In this document: positions 40,814 to 51,127 of the stretch, piece by piece | Layout: the number at the start of each line of letters is the position of its first letter | Position numbering within the stretch: the stretch's first letter is position 1 | Assembly: GCF_040779325.2 (NCBI RefSeq) | Contig: NZ_JBFONT020000012.1 | Span: 4,749 to 68,748 of the forward strand | DNA length: 64,000 nucleotides | DNA from: Aestuariibius violaceus | Lineage (GTDB): Bacteria; Pseudomonadota; Alphaproteobacteria; Rhodobacterales; Rhodobacteraceae | Direction of reading: 5' to 3' | Program-made: the position numbers and the translations under genes | The notes under the pieces: generated by a model | Seen by the model: only the letters and a program-made list of their open reading frames with translations | Told to the model about the DNA's origin: nothing | Database searches by the model: none

Positions 40814-42195
40814 GCGTCGCAACGATCGCCTCGCAGGTGAGGGCTGGCCGCGTGACAGCTGCCGAGACGATCGCGCGAACGCTTGCGGCACTGGAAAACT
40901 GCCGTGACCTCAACGCAGTGACGCATCTGCACGCCGACCGGGCCCGCGCCCGCGCCGAGGACATCGACCGGCAAGTCGGCACCGGAAAAGATCCGGGACC
41001 TCTCGCAGGCGTACCTTTCGCTGTGAAGAACCTGTTCGACGTCGCGGGCCAGATCACGCGCGCGGGCTCTCGCGCGACCGGGAGGAACGCCCCGGCGGAC
41101 AGGGACGCCTTCGCGATCCGGTCGTTGGAAGCGGCGGGCGCAATCCTGATCGCCAGCACCAACATGGATGAACTCGCCTACGGCTTTGCCGGGGAAAACG
41201 CCCATGACGGCGACACGCGCAACCCCCGCGATCCGGCGTTGAGCGCCGGTGGGTCATCGTCAGGTTCCTCGGCCCTCGTGGCGGCGGGCGCGGTGCCGCT
41301 CGCCCTCGGCACCGACACGAACGGATCGGTCCGGGTGCCCACCGCGCTGTCCGGCGTGGCCGGGCTCAAGCCCACCTATGGCCGCCTCTCCCGCAGCGGC
41401 GTAACGCCCTTCGTCCGCAGCCTCGATCACGTCGGGCTCTTTGCGACCGATATCCACGATCTGGCACTGGCTTACGACGCGCTGCAGGCCCGGGATCACA
41501 ACGACCCGGTGCAGGCCCCGCGCCCGCTGGAGCCTGCCGCCCCAGGGGTCGACACCTCCATGACGATCCGGACCGCCCGCCTCAACGGGTATTTCGACGC
41601 TCCCCTGCACCCGGATGTCCGGACGGTGACGGACATGGCGGCGCAGGCGTTGGAGGCTCGCGGCCCCATCACGCTGGATCTTGCCGAAGCTGCGCGCGCG
41701 GCGAGCTTTATCCTAACGACGGCCGAAGGCGGCCAGCATCATCTGCCCGGCCTCATCACGCATCCCGACCGCTTCGGCCCACTTGTGCGGGACAGGTTGC
41801 GCGCGGGCGCCCTGGTGCCTGCCGCCTGGACAGCCCGGGCCCAGAAGCTACGCCGCCGCGTGACCCGGCAGCTTGCCGCGCTGATGCGCGATCACGACAT
41901 CCTTCTGGCCCCGGCCACGCCGTGTCCCGCCTGCCCGCTCGGCACGGCCGAATGGGAGGTTGCCGGCGTGACCCTGCCGATCCGGCTTGCGATCGGCATG
42001 TTCACGCAGGCGCTGACCCTGACGGGCGTTCCCATCGCCGTGCTGGGCCAGAAAGGGGCGACAAGCGGCCTGCCCGTGGGCGTCCAGATCATTGGCCGCC
42101 CGTTTGAGGAAGCAACGGTCCTGCGTGCCGCGCGGCGTCTCGAACAGGCCGGGTTCGGCATGGCACCCCAGATGCCGGAGGCGATCCATGCCTGA
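40810..42195 (+). CDS. AtzE/HpxY-like amidase
   Basis: A 461-residue amidase-signature enzyme. Lys73 (VPFAVKNLFD), the cis-Ser in GGSSSGSSA (149-157) and the nucleophile Ser173 (TNGSVRVP) form the Ser-cisSer-Lys triad. AtzE, its best-studied relative, hydrolyses 1-carboxybiuret in s-triazine breakdown with AtzG; HpxY belongs to the oxalurate/oxamate cluster in Klebsiella. Being directly paired with an AtzG-like and followed by an HpxZ/AtzH-like gene makes this family call firm, although the substrate here is open. Confidence 0.92.
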   Translation: MSVATIASQVRAGRVTAAETIARTLAALENCRDLNAVTHLHADRARARAEDIDRQVGTGKDPGPLAGVPFAVKNLFDVAGQITRAGSRATGRNAPADRDAFAIRSLEAAGAILIASTNMDELAYGFAGENAHDGDTRNPRDPALSAGGSSSGSSALVAAGAVPLALGTDTNGSVRVPTALSGVAGLKPTYGRLSRSGVTPFVRSLDHVGLFATDIHDLALAYDALQARDHNDPVQAPRPLEPAAPGVDTSMTIRTARLNGYFDAPLHPDVRTVTDMAAQALEARGPITLDLAEAARAASFILTTAEGGQHHLPGLITHPDRFGPLVRDRLRAGALVPAAWTARAQKLRRRVTRQLAALMRDHDILLAPATPCPACPLGTAEWEVAGVTLPIRLAIGMFTQALTLTGVPIAVLGQKGATSGLPVGVQIIGRPFEEATVLRAARRLEQAGFGMAPQMPEAIHA

Positions 42196-42583
42196 GGTCT
42201 ACCCGATCAACATCCCCGAAATCGTTGCCGAAGTGCAAGGCGTCTTCGACCGCTACGAGGCAGCGCTGACGGCAAACGACGTCCCGGTGTTGGAAGAGCT
42301 CTTTTGGAACGCGCCAGAAACCACGCGCTACGGTGTCGGCGAAAACCTCTACGGTTCGGACGAGATCTCAACCTTCCGCCACGCGCGCGAGACCGGGCCG
42401 TTCAAACGGGCGCTCATGCGCACCACGATCACCACCTATGGCCGCGACTTCGCGACGGCCAATACCGAATACCAGCGCGAAGGTCATGAACGCACAGGGC
42501 GCGAAACCAAGACGCTTCTACGCACACCCGACGGCTGGCGCATCGTCTCGGCCCACGTCAGCCTTTTGGGAGAGACGGTATGA
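42188..42583 (+). CDS. AtzH/HpxZ-like protein (DUF3225, NTF2-like fold)
   Basis: 131 residues from MPEVYPINIPEIVAEVQGVFDRYEAALTANDV (42188). LEELFWNAPETTRYGVGENLYGSDEISTFRHAR and the closing KTLLRTPDGWRIVSAHVSLL give the cone-shaped NTF2 fold of AtzH and HpxZ. AtzH is proposed to act on a dicarboxyurea intermediate beside AtzE/G. Start overlaps the amidase stop. Last of the hydrolase block; a hairpin separates it from the transporter genes. Confidence 0.88.
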   Translation: MPEVYPINIPEIVAEVQGVFDRYEAALTANDVPVLEELFWNAPETTRYGVGENLYGSDEISTFRHARETGPFKRALMRTTITTYGRDFATANTEYQREGHERTGRETKTLLRTPDGWRIVSAHVSLLGETV

Positions 42584-42607
42584 TCGCAACCCGCGCACGA
42601 CGAAGAA

Positions 42608-42624
42608 CGGCCCGCTAAGGGCCG
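42608..42624 (+). other. Intercistronic stem-loop before the binding-protein gene
   Basis: CGGCCC-GCTAA-GGGCCG is a perfect 6-bp stem in the 78-base gap between the AtzH-like gene and the solute-binding protein gene. Such hairpins protect the 3' end of upstream mRNA or adjust expression of a highly made binding protein. It is too short of a T-run to be an intrinsic terminator. Confidence 0.4.
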
Positions 42625-42661
42625 CATCACGGGAGGGAAACAACCACATCCACCAACAGGG

Positions 42662-44281
42662 ATGACTGACATGACCGGGACCACAGACTTCAACCCGCCC
42701 ATGGCGATCAGCCGCCGGAACTTTGGCCAACTTCTGGGCGTGAGCGGCGCGATGGCGATGCTGCCATGGAAACTGGAGGCTCAGGCAGGCGGCGACACGC
42801 TCGTCTTCGCGCTACCCGGCCTCGTCGGCAATTTCGAGCCGCATACCTGGGTCGGCTTCGGCGACACCGTGCACGTGATGGACACGGTCGCACGCGGTCT
42901 GACCCATATGGATTTCTCCGACCCGCTGCCACAGCCCGCCATCGCCGAAGGCTGGACCGTCTCGGAAGACGGGAGGGTCTATGACTTCGCGATCCGTCCG
43001 GGGCTAACGTTCCACGACGGCGCCGCGATCGACGCCGCCGCCGTGTTGCGGACGTTCCAGCGGATGTTTGACGAAAGCGACCCGACCCGGCCCGAACTGT
43101 CCTTCGCGCTCGACAATCTTGGCGGACCCAACGTGCTGGGCTTCGAAACGCCGGACGAGATGACGTTCCGCATCAACCTCGCGGCACCGGATGCCGCGAT
43201 CCTCGGGCGCCTCTCGCGGCCCGACATGGTGATCATTTCGCCCACCGCGCTGGAGGAGCACGGGCAGGAGATCGGGCTCAACTTCGCCTCCTGCGGGCCG
43301 TACCGCATCGCCTCGGTGACGCCGAACGAACGTGTGGTGATGGAGGCATTCGACAACTTCTACAAGGGCACGCCGACCGTTCCGCGCATCGTGATGCAGG
43401 TGATCCCCGAGGCGGTGGCGCAGATGACGGCGCTCGCGGGTGGCGATCTGAACGTCACCAACCTGATCCCGCATTCCAACGTCGACCGGCTGGAAGCGAT
43501 GGAGCAGATCCGGATCGAGCAATCGGCGGCCTTCATCTCGGCCATGCTGGCGATGAATTGCGGCGTCGCCCCGCTCGACGACATCCGGGTGCGCCGCGCG
43601 ATCAATCTCGGGATCGACCGCGAGGCGATCGTGCAGGAGGCGTTCTTCGGCAAGGCCGAGGTGCCGGGATACATCACGCCCGCCGCCGAACAAGGGTACG
43701 CGCCCGATCATCAGCGCCATTCGGACTATGATCCCGACGCTGCGCGCGCCCTGCTGGAAGAGGCCGGAGCCATCGGCGCCGAACTCAGCCTGATTTCGGA
43801 AAACAGTGGCTTCTGGCCTCGTCTAGGGCAGGTCGTGGAGCGCAGCCTGAACGGCATCGGGCTGAACGTGACGACGGAATATCTCGACGGCGGCACCTTC
43901 AACGGGCGTCTTTTCGACCCAGAGGCGCACGAACTTGCTTTCCTCCAGCGCTCGGCCTTCTTCCCTGATCCCGACGGACGCTTCTCGCCGCTCTTCATGA
44001 CGGGCACGGCCGGGGCCGACAGCATCACCGCCCAAAGCGGCCTCCCCGAACAGGCCCGCCTCGACGAGTTGATCACCGCAGCCAATGCCGAGGGCGACCC
44101 CGAAGCACGCGGCCAGCTCTATGTCGAGATCAACGACTATATGGCCGATGAGATGATGCCCGTCGCCGCGGTCGTGAACACCTTTCTGCCCGTCGCCGTG
44201 ACCACGAACGTCTTAGGCGTCAACGCCAACGCGCTCGGCACCTACCGGACGTTCCTCGAAGGGTCGGAATTCACCGGCTGA
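42662..44281 (+). CDS. ABC transporter substrate-binding protein, family 5, with Tat-type signal
   Basis: About 539 residues (ATG 42662; ATG 42671, three codons in, has better spacing to CAGGG). The N-terminus MAISRRNFGQLLGVSGAMAML has the twin-Arg motif SRRNF (17-21), unusual for family 5, and a cleavage site near EAQA (39-42). LVGNFEPHTWVGFGDTVHVMDTVARGL, then PAIAEGWTVSEDGRVYDFAIRPGLTFHDG is the peptide/nickel/opine-binding SBP_bac_5 pattern. Export by Tat would need folding in the cytoplasm. Feeds the four transporter genes that follow. Confidence 0.93.
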   Translation: MTDMTGTTDFNPPMAISRRNFGQLLGVSGAMAMLPWKLEAQAGGDTLVFALPGLVGNFEPHTWVGFGDTVHVMDTVARGLTHMDFSDPLPQPAIAEGWTVSEDGRVYDFAIRPGLTFHDGAAIDAAAVLRTFQRMFDESDPTRPELSFALDNLGGPNVLGFETPDEMTFRINLAAPDAAILGRLSRPDMVIISPTALEEHGQEIGLNFASCGPYRIASVTPNERVVMEAFDNFYKGTPTVPRIVMQVIPEAVAQMTALAGGDLNVTNLIPHSNVDRLEAMEQIRIEQSAAFISAMLAMNCGVAPLDDIRVRRAINLGIDREAIVQEAFFGKAEVPGYITPAAEQGYAPDHQRHSDYDPDAARALLEEAGAIGAELSLISENSGFWPRLGQVVERSLNGIGLNVTTEYLDGGTFNGRLFDPEAHELAFLQRSAFFPDPDGRFSPLFMTGTAGADSITAQSGLPEQARLDELITAANAEGDPEARGQLYVEINDYMADEMMPVAAVVNTFLPVAVTTNVLGVNANALGTYRTFLEGSEFTG

Positions 44282-44344
44282 GGCCTACCATGAATGAAGG
44301 CTCGGGCGCCCGTCACGCCCGGGCGACCGAAGGACGACACGACC

Positions 44345-45214
44345 ATGGCCGACCAAACCGGCAAGGAGCTGACAATGCGCCCAGGCGGCGCGGGCGTCTT
44401 GCGTCTGGTATCGGCAGCTCTTGCGGCGCTGCCTTGGGTCGTCGCCAGTCTCTTCATCTTCGCGGCACTCCTAGCCCCCCTTCTTGCTCCATATAATCCG
44501 ATCTCCAATGTCGGTCCGCCGATGCTGGCTCTATTTTCGGAGGGGCACGCTCTCGGCACCGACGGGTTCGGGCGGGATCAGTTGTCGCGGCTTCTCTACG
44601 GGTTGCGCCCGATGCTTGTCGTGTCGCTCGGTGCGGTGACGCTCGCGATGCTTATCGGCGGCGCCTACGGCCTGATCTCGGGCGTCAATGGCGGGCGAGC
44701 CGATTGGGTCATGATGCGCCTGATCGACATCCTGATGTCCTTCCCGTTGATCCTCGCCGCGATCCTCGTTTTGGCCGCGCTGGGTCCGTCGCTCTTGAAC
44801 CTCACGCTGGCTGTTGCCGTCTCGCAGCTTCCGATCTTCGCGCGCCTCGCCCGGGCACTCGCCAGCGGCGAGGCGGCGCGCGACTACGTCATGGCGGCCC
44901 GGGCCGCGGGTTTCACACCACTTCACGTAATGATCCGCGAGGTCGCACCGAACATCCTGCGGCCATTGCTGGTACAGGCCACGTCGGTCGTCGCCCTCGC
45001 CGCACTCACCGCCGCTGCGCTCTCCTATCTCGGCCTCGGCCTCCGCCCACCGGCGCCCGACCTCGGCTACATGGTCCGCGAGGGGCAAGAACTGATCTTT
45101 ATCGCCCCGGAACAGACCATCCTGCCGGGCCTCCTCATCGCGGTCTTCGCTCTCGCCGTATCCTTCTGCGGCGACCAGCTGGCCGATAGCGACCGCTCCG
45201 GAGGGCGCCGATGA
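44345..45214 (+). CDS. ABC transporter permease, DppC/OppC type
   Basis: 289 residues from MADQTGKELTM (44345); the frame is open from 44294. ASLFIFAALLAPLLAPYNPISNVGPPMLALFSEGHALGTDGFGRDQLSRLLYGLRPML is the OppC N-terminal region with the LGTDxxGRD motif, and the EAA loop YVMAARAAGFTPLHVMIREVAPNIL couples to the ATPase. It precedes the DppB-type permease, the reverse of the usual order (B then C). Six predicted membrane helices. Confidence 0.92.
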   Translation: MADQTGKELTMRPGGAGVLRLVSAALAALPWVVASLFIFAALLAPLLAPYNPISNVGPPMLALFSEGHALGTDGFGRDQLSRLLYGLRPMLVVSLGAVTLAMLIGGAYGLISGVNGGRADWVMMRLIDILMSFPLILAAILVLAALGPSLLNLTLAVAVSQLPIFARLARALASGEAARDYVMAARAAGFTPLHVMIREVAPNILRPLLVQATSVVALAALTAAALSYLGLGLRPPAPDLGYMVREGQELIFIAPEQTILPGLLIAVFALAVSFCGDQLADSDRSGGRR

Positions 45215-46220
45215 CGGGCGAAATCCTCCGCCGGCTCGCCTTCCTGCCCGTCACCCTTTTCGCGGTCGCGACACTTGTCTTCCTCACCCTGCGCGCCTTG
45301 CCCGGCTCGACCGTCGATATGCTGGCCTCGCAATTCTCGACCGCTGGTCTGCGCGATCAGCTGATCGCCCAGCTCGGGCTCGACCGCTCGCTATGGGAGC
45401 AATACCTGATCTACATGAGCGAGCTGATCCGGCTCGATCTCGGGCGGTCCTTTATCACCGGCAAGGACGTGTCCGTCATGGTGTGGGAGACGCTGCCGGT
45501 CACCATCGAGCTGGCAGTAGCCTCCCTCATCGTCATGCTGATCGCCGGGCTCGGCATGGCGCTGGCCGCCGCCGCCCGCCCCGGCTCGATCCTCGACGGT
45601 GCGCTGCGTTTCATCGCCATGACGCTCTTCGCATTGCCGTGGTTCTGGTTCGGCATCCTCCTGATCCTCGTCTTCTCCCTCTGGCTCGACTGGCTGCCCG
45701 CCTTTGGGCGGCTCCCGTCCTCGGTCACTTACGAGCCCATCACGAATTTCGTCCTGATCGATGCCATCCTGCAGGGGCGCCCGGACCTGATCAGGCCGTG
45801 GCTGACCCACCTGATCCTGCCCTCGCTGACCGTGGGCCTGACCACTGCCGGGGTCCTGATGCGGCTCGCGCGCAGCGGGATCATCGAGACGTCGAAGCTC
45901 GATTTCGTCCGGACCGCGCGGATGAAGGGGGTGCCCGGCCGCCGGATCTATCTGCGGCATATCCTGCGCAATGCAGCCCTCGGCATCCTGACCGTGATCG
46001 GCCTGCAATTCGGCGCCATGCTCGGGGGATCGGTCATTGCCGAGGTCGTCTTCGGATATCCCGGCATCGGCCGGATGATGGTCGACGCGGTGCTGACCCG
46101 TGACTATGCGGTCGCCCAGGGTGCAGCGCTGGTCCTCGCCGTTTTTTACGTGCTGGTGAACCTCGCCACCGATCTCGCCTATCGCTGGGCCGATCCACGC
46201 CTCAGACGGAAGCCGGGACG

Positions 46221-46224
<4 letters not shown>
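45211..46224 (+). CDS. ABC transporter permease, DppB/OppB type
   Basis: A 337-residue protein starting MTGEILRRLAFLPVTLFAVATLVFLTLRALPGSTVDMLA, the OppB first helix with its periplasmic loop. LIAQLGLDRSLWEQYLIYMSELIRLDLGRSFITGKDVSVMVWETLPVTIELAVAS and the EAA loop FVRTARMKGVPGRRIYLRHILRNA complete the family pattern. Starts in the DppC stop (ATGA), forming the transmembrane pair with it. Confidence 0.92.
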
Positions 46225-47188
<964 letters not shown>

Positions 47189-47192
<4 letters not shown>

Positions 47193-48199
47193 GCACCGAA
47201 CCGATCCTCTCCCTGCGCGGGCTGACCGTGCGCTACCCGGTGCGCCAGGGCCTCACCCGGCGCGAGATCACCGCGCTCCACCCGACCGATCTGGACATCC
47301 ACCGCGGCGAAACACTGGCCATCGTCGGCGAAAGCGGCTCGGGCAAGACGACGCTCGGCCGCGCCATGCTGAGGCTGGTCGAGCCATCGGGCGGGCAGAT
47401 CCTGCACAACGGTACCGACCTCACCGCCCTTGGCACGCGGCAGATGCGCGCGCTCCGCCCCCGCTTCCAGATGGTCTTCCAGGATCCCTATTCTTCGCTC
47501 AACCCGAGTCACCGCATCGGCACGATGCTGATGGACGTTCTCGCGCATACCGGCGTCCCTAAACCCGACCGCGAGGCCCGCGCAACTGCCCTGCTGGCCG
47601 ATGTTGGGCTCGACAAGGATGCGATGCACCGCTTCCCGTCTGCCTTCTCCGGCGGTCAGCGCCAGCGCATCGCCATCGCCCGCGTACTTGCCTCCGACCC
47701 CAACCTGATCGTCGCCGACGAGCCGATTTCAGCGCTCGACGTGTCAATCCAGGCGCAGGTCGTGAACCTTCTCATGGATCTCAAGCGCAAACGCGGGCTG
47801 ACGCTTGTCTTCATCTCCCACGATCTCGGCATGGTATCGGCCATCGCGGACCGCACAGCGGTGATGTATTTCGGCGAAATCGTCGAGATCGGAGAGGCCG
47901 CAGCCCTCGCGACCTCCCCGGCCCATCCCTACAGCGCTATGCTGCTCGCCAGTCAGCCGAAGCCAGATGTCGCGGCCTCCCGCGCCACCATCCGCGCCGC
48001 CGCCAGCATCCCGGCCGCCGATCTGCCCAGCCAGCTCGACCCGCCCACGGGCTGCCCGTTCCGCAGCCGCTGCCCGCGCGCCCTCGATCGCTGCGCGCAG
48101 GAGGCGGCAGGCCTCACACCCACAACTCAGGGCGGCCTGACGTCCTGCTTCAACCCATTTACAGAAGACGAGACCCCGAAAGGAGCGCTCCGCGCATGA
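47189..48199 (+). CDS. ABC transporter ATP-binding protein, DppF/OppF type
   Basis: 336 residues from MSTEPILSLRGLTVRY (47189). Walker A GESGSGKTTL, Q-loop MVFQDPYSSLNPSHRIGTML, signature FSGGQRQRIAIARVLASDP, Walker B LIVADEPISALDVSIQAQ, and the Cys-rich end GCPFRSRCPRALDRC. Completes the importer; its stop overlaps the amidohydrolase start. All motifs intact, so the transporter looks functional. Confidence 0.93.
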
Positions 48200-48927
48200 T
48201 CATCGACGCCTATAACAACATCTGGGAAGCGGGCCAGAATTCCGACTATCTGACAGCCGAAACCTACTCGGTCGAGATGATGCTGCGTGACATGGACGAT
48301 GCCGGTGTCGACATGGCGGTCGGCTGTTCGCTCGGCCAGATGATCGACAACGACTACACCGCCAGCGTGGGCCGCAAGTACCCCGACCGGATCATCGCCT
48401 TCGGCCAGGTCAACGCGCGGGATGCCGACGCCGCTGAGCAAATCCGCCGCGACCACGACAAGCACGGCTTCAATGGGCTCAAGCTGCATCCCGTTCTGCA
48501 TGGTTACCACATCGTCGATCACGGCCTTCTCGACCCAATCTACGAAGCCTGCGCCGAGCGGGGGATCATGATTCTCTTCAACGCGCTCGACGATGCCTTC
48601 ATCCACCCGTTGGGGATCGAGGAGATCGCTAAGCACTACCCGACCGTCCCGACCCTGATCGCCCATATGGGCACCGTCTGGAACGTGGGTGAGGCGATCC
48701 TCGTGGCCAAGCGGACGCCCAACATCTACCTTGAAACCTCCTCTACCCAGCTGATCGAGGTGCGCATGGCATATCGCGATCTCGGCCCGGAAAAGATCAT
48801 CATGGGCACCGACTGGCCGGGCAGCGATTTCGAGATGGAGCGGCTTAAGATCGCCAAATCCGTCCAAGACCCGGCCCATCGCGCGATGATCGAAGGCGGC
48901 AACCTCGCGAAACTCCTCGGCCTATGA
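48196..48927 (+). CDS. Amidohydrolase-2-type TIM-barrel protein lacking the HxH motif
   Basis: A 243-residue protein with the ACMSD/Amidohydro_2 fold: IIDAYNNIW at the N-terminus, GFNGLKLHPVL (about 93-103), LIAHMGTVWN (about 154-163) and KIIMGTDWPGS (about 200-210). Relatives begin DxHxH; here the two metal-binding His are replaced by Y6 and N8. H98, H157 and D206 remain. Metal binding must therefore be altered or lost, and the enzyme may act without metal, or with another ligand set. Overlaps both neighbours. Confidence 0.82.
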   Translation: MIIDAYNNIWEAGQNSDYLTAETYSVEMMLRDMDDAGVDMAVGCSLGQMIDNDYTASVGRKYPDRIIAFGQVNARDADAAEQIRRDHDKHGFNGLKLHPVLHGYHIVDHGLLDPIYEACAERGIMILFNALDDAFIHPLGIEEIAKHYPTVPTLIAHMGTVWNVGEAILVAKRTPNIYLETSSTQLIEVRMAYRDLGPEKIIMGTDWPGSDFEMERLKIAKSVQDPAHRAMIEGGNLAKLLGL

Positions 48928-50342
48928 CCACGCTCTCCGTAGCCGCGATCTGGGCTCGGCCCTGGGAGGGGCCGCCGGTATGGGGCGGGCAGCTGACCTT
49001 CGAAGATGGCCGTATCGGGGAGGTCACCGCGGCAGACCCAGAGGGCGACGCGCTCCTCATCCCGGGCCTCATCAATGCCCACGATCACGGCCGGGGCCTG
49101 CGCCCCCTCGCCTTCGGCGCCCCGGACGGCCCGCTCGAAGCGTGGCTCTGGGACCTCTGGCGCGCGCCGCCTACGGATCCGTATCTCACCGCACTCGTGG
49201 CCTTCGGGCAGATGGCCCTGTCGGGCGTCACCACGGTGGTCCACAATCACCTGCCGCAATTGGAAGACCTCCTGATCGAGGCCAAAGCGGTCGCCCGTGC
49301 TGCCCGCGACGTCGGCATCCGCCTCGCCTTCGTCGTGCCGATCCTCGATCGGAACCTCGCGGGCTACGATGGCGGCGCCGCCGTGAAGGCCGCTCTTCCC
49401 TCCGACGAATGGACCGCCGCCAAAGCCGCAATGGCGCAACGCCCCTTCGCCGAGCAGATTGCAACCGTGTCCGACATCGCGTCAGCCATCGACGGCCCCG
49501 ATATCGTCACGCAATACGGACCGCCCGGACCGCAATGGTTGTCTCCCGAAGGCCTCGCGGCTGTCGGCGACGCTGCCGCGACCGAGGGGCGGCGTGTCCA
49601 TATCCACCTTCTGGAAACACAGCTTCAGCGCGACTGGATGGATGCGACCTGCCCCGACGGCGCGCATTTCCTTTTTGACCGCGCAGGGCTGTTGAACGAT
49701 CGGCTGACCGTCGCCCACGGCGTCTTCCTTCGCTCCGAAGAGGCCACCGCCTTCGCCGATGCGAGCGCCACACTGGTGCTGAACACAAGCTCCAACTTGC
49801 GGTTATCCTCCGGCATCGCGGACGGTGCCGCGCTCAAGGCGGCGGGTCTCCGGCTTGGGATCGGGCTCGACGGTATGGCGCTGGATGACGATGCCGACAT
49901 GCTGCGTGAGATGCGCCTGACCTCCATGCTCCTCGGCCCGCGCCGTTTCGATAGACCTGGCCTCGGGCGCGCGGACATTCTCCGCGCGGCCTATTCCGAC
50001 GGACGAGTAGCTTTCAACGGCCGCCGAGGGGACGGGTTGGCTGCAGGTGCGGAGGCCGACGTCGTCTCACTGTCGTTTGATCGGATCGCCCGTGACCGGA
50101 TCGACGATGCCCCTAAGACCCTTGCGAACCTGATCCTCGGGCGTGCCTGTCGGGCGACAGTGCGCGATGTTTGGGTTGCGGGACGGCAGATCGTCAAGGA
50201 TGCCGCTCTGACCGGGATCGACCTTACCGCTGCGGAACGCGAGCTGACGAAGACCGCACGCGCCTCGCGGGATGTCCCTGCCTGGATCGACGCCGCCCGC
50301 GCCGCGCGGGTGGCTGCTTCCACGCCTGACGGCCTGAGATGA
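48924..50342 (+). CDS. Amidohydrolase (ATZ/TRZ type)
   Basis: A 472-residue member of the amidohydrolase superfamily. LIPGLINAHDHGRGL carries H53-x-H55, HIHLLET has H226 and H228, VAHGVFL has H265 and GLDGMALDDD has D316, so a mononuclear-metal site like that of AtzB/TrzN/guanine-deaminase relatives can be built. An unusual spread of Pro and Trp follows the first motif. Likely hydrolyses a C-N or C-X bond in an amidated or ring substrate. It lies directly after the HxH-less amidohydrolase. Confidence 0.9.
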   Translation: MTTLSVAAIWARPWEGPPVWGGQLTFEDGRIGEVTAADPEGDALLIPGLINAHDHGRGLRPLAFGAPDGPLEAWLWDLWRAPPTDPYLTALVAFGQMALSGVTTVVHNHLPQLEDLLIEAKAVARAARDVGIRLAFVVPILDRNLAGYDGGAAVKAALPSDEWTAAKAAMAQRPFAEQIATVSDIASAIDGPDIVTQYGPPGPQWLSPEGLAAVGDAAATEGRRVHIHLLETQLQRDWMDATCPDGAHFLFDRAGLLNDRLTVAHGVFLRSEEATAFADASATLVLNTSSNLRLSSGIADGAALKAAGLRLGIGLDGMALDDDADMLREMRLTSMLLGPRRFDRPGLGRADILRAAYSDGRVAFNGRRGDGLAAGAEADVVSLSFDRIARDRIDDAPKTLANLILGRACRATVRDVWVAGRQIVKDAALTGIDLTAAERELTKTARASRDVPAWIDAARAARVAASTPDGLR

Positions 50343-51127
50343 CCCGCATCGTCCCACTTCTGGACGGACATATCAGCTTCGACCCGCGGCTCTTTCCGGC
50401 TGTGCGGGAGGCACCAGAGGAGGCAGCCCGCCTTCTCGGGACGACCACCCTCCCTGACCAGATCGACGTCCCGGTCTGGTACTATCTCGCCAAAACCGCC
50501 CAAGGCGCCTGTCTTGTCGATACCGGCAGTGGCGAACTCTTCGGCGGCCTGCCGGGCAGGCTGCCAACAACGCTCGCCCATCACGGCGTTGCACCAGAAG
50601 ACATCCGCCGCATCTGGCTGACCCATCTTCACGGAGACCATTGCGGAGGGCTGATCACCGAAGCTGGCGCCCCCGCATTCTCCAATGCCCGCATCGCGCT
50701 GCCCGAAGCGGAAGCCGAGCACTGGTTTGACGCGCACCACGAGGGGGTGGGGGCTGACATCGCGCGTGATGCGAAGTCGGCACTTGCCCCGTATGACGGC
50801 CGCATCGACAGGATCGCCCCAGGCACGCAAGTCGACGGCGCGACGGCCCTGAACGCCCACGGCCACACTCCGGGCCACACGGCCTGGCTCCTGCCGGACC
50901 ATGCGGTCATTGCTGCAGGCGATATTGTCCACCTACCGCCACTCCAGCTGCGTCACCCGGACTGGTCCAGCGATTGGGACACCGACCTGCACGCCGCGGC
51001 TGAAGCCCGAAAAACACTTCTGCTGCACGCCAGGAAAGAGCAGCTCATGCTCCTGACCGGACATGGTGGTCCCCTGGGTCCAGAAAGCCTTGCCGCAAGC
51101 ATACCCTTCGAAACTGAGCCCACATAA
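50339..51127 (+). CDS. Metallo-beta-lactamase-fold hydrolase (lactonase-like)
   Basis: A 262-residue protein. THLHGDHCGGL holds the MBL motif H96-x-H98-x-D100-H101, preceded by QGACLVDTGSGELF and followed by LNAHGHTPGHTAWLL and, near residue 240, LLTGHGGPLG, all family signatures. The layout resembles AttM-type lactonases that open homoserine-lactone rings, but the substrate here may be a lactone or amide of the pathway. Last gene of the operon. Confidence 0.9.
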   Translation: MTRIVPLLDGHISFDPRLFPAVREAPEEAARLLGTTTLPDQIDVPVWYYLAKTAQGACLVDTGSGELFGGLPGRLPTTLAHHGVAPEDIRRIWLTHLHGDHCGGLITEAGAPAFSNARIALPEAEAEHWFDAHHEGVGADIARDAKSALAPYDGRIDRIAPGTQVDGATALNAHGHTPGHTAWLLPDHAVIAAGDIVHLPPLQLRHPDWSSDWDTDLHAAAEARKTLLLHARKEQLMLLTGHGGPLGPESLAASIPFETEPT

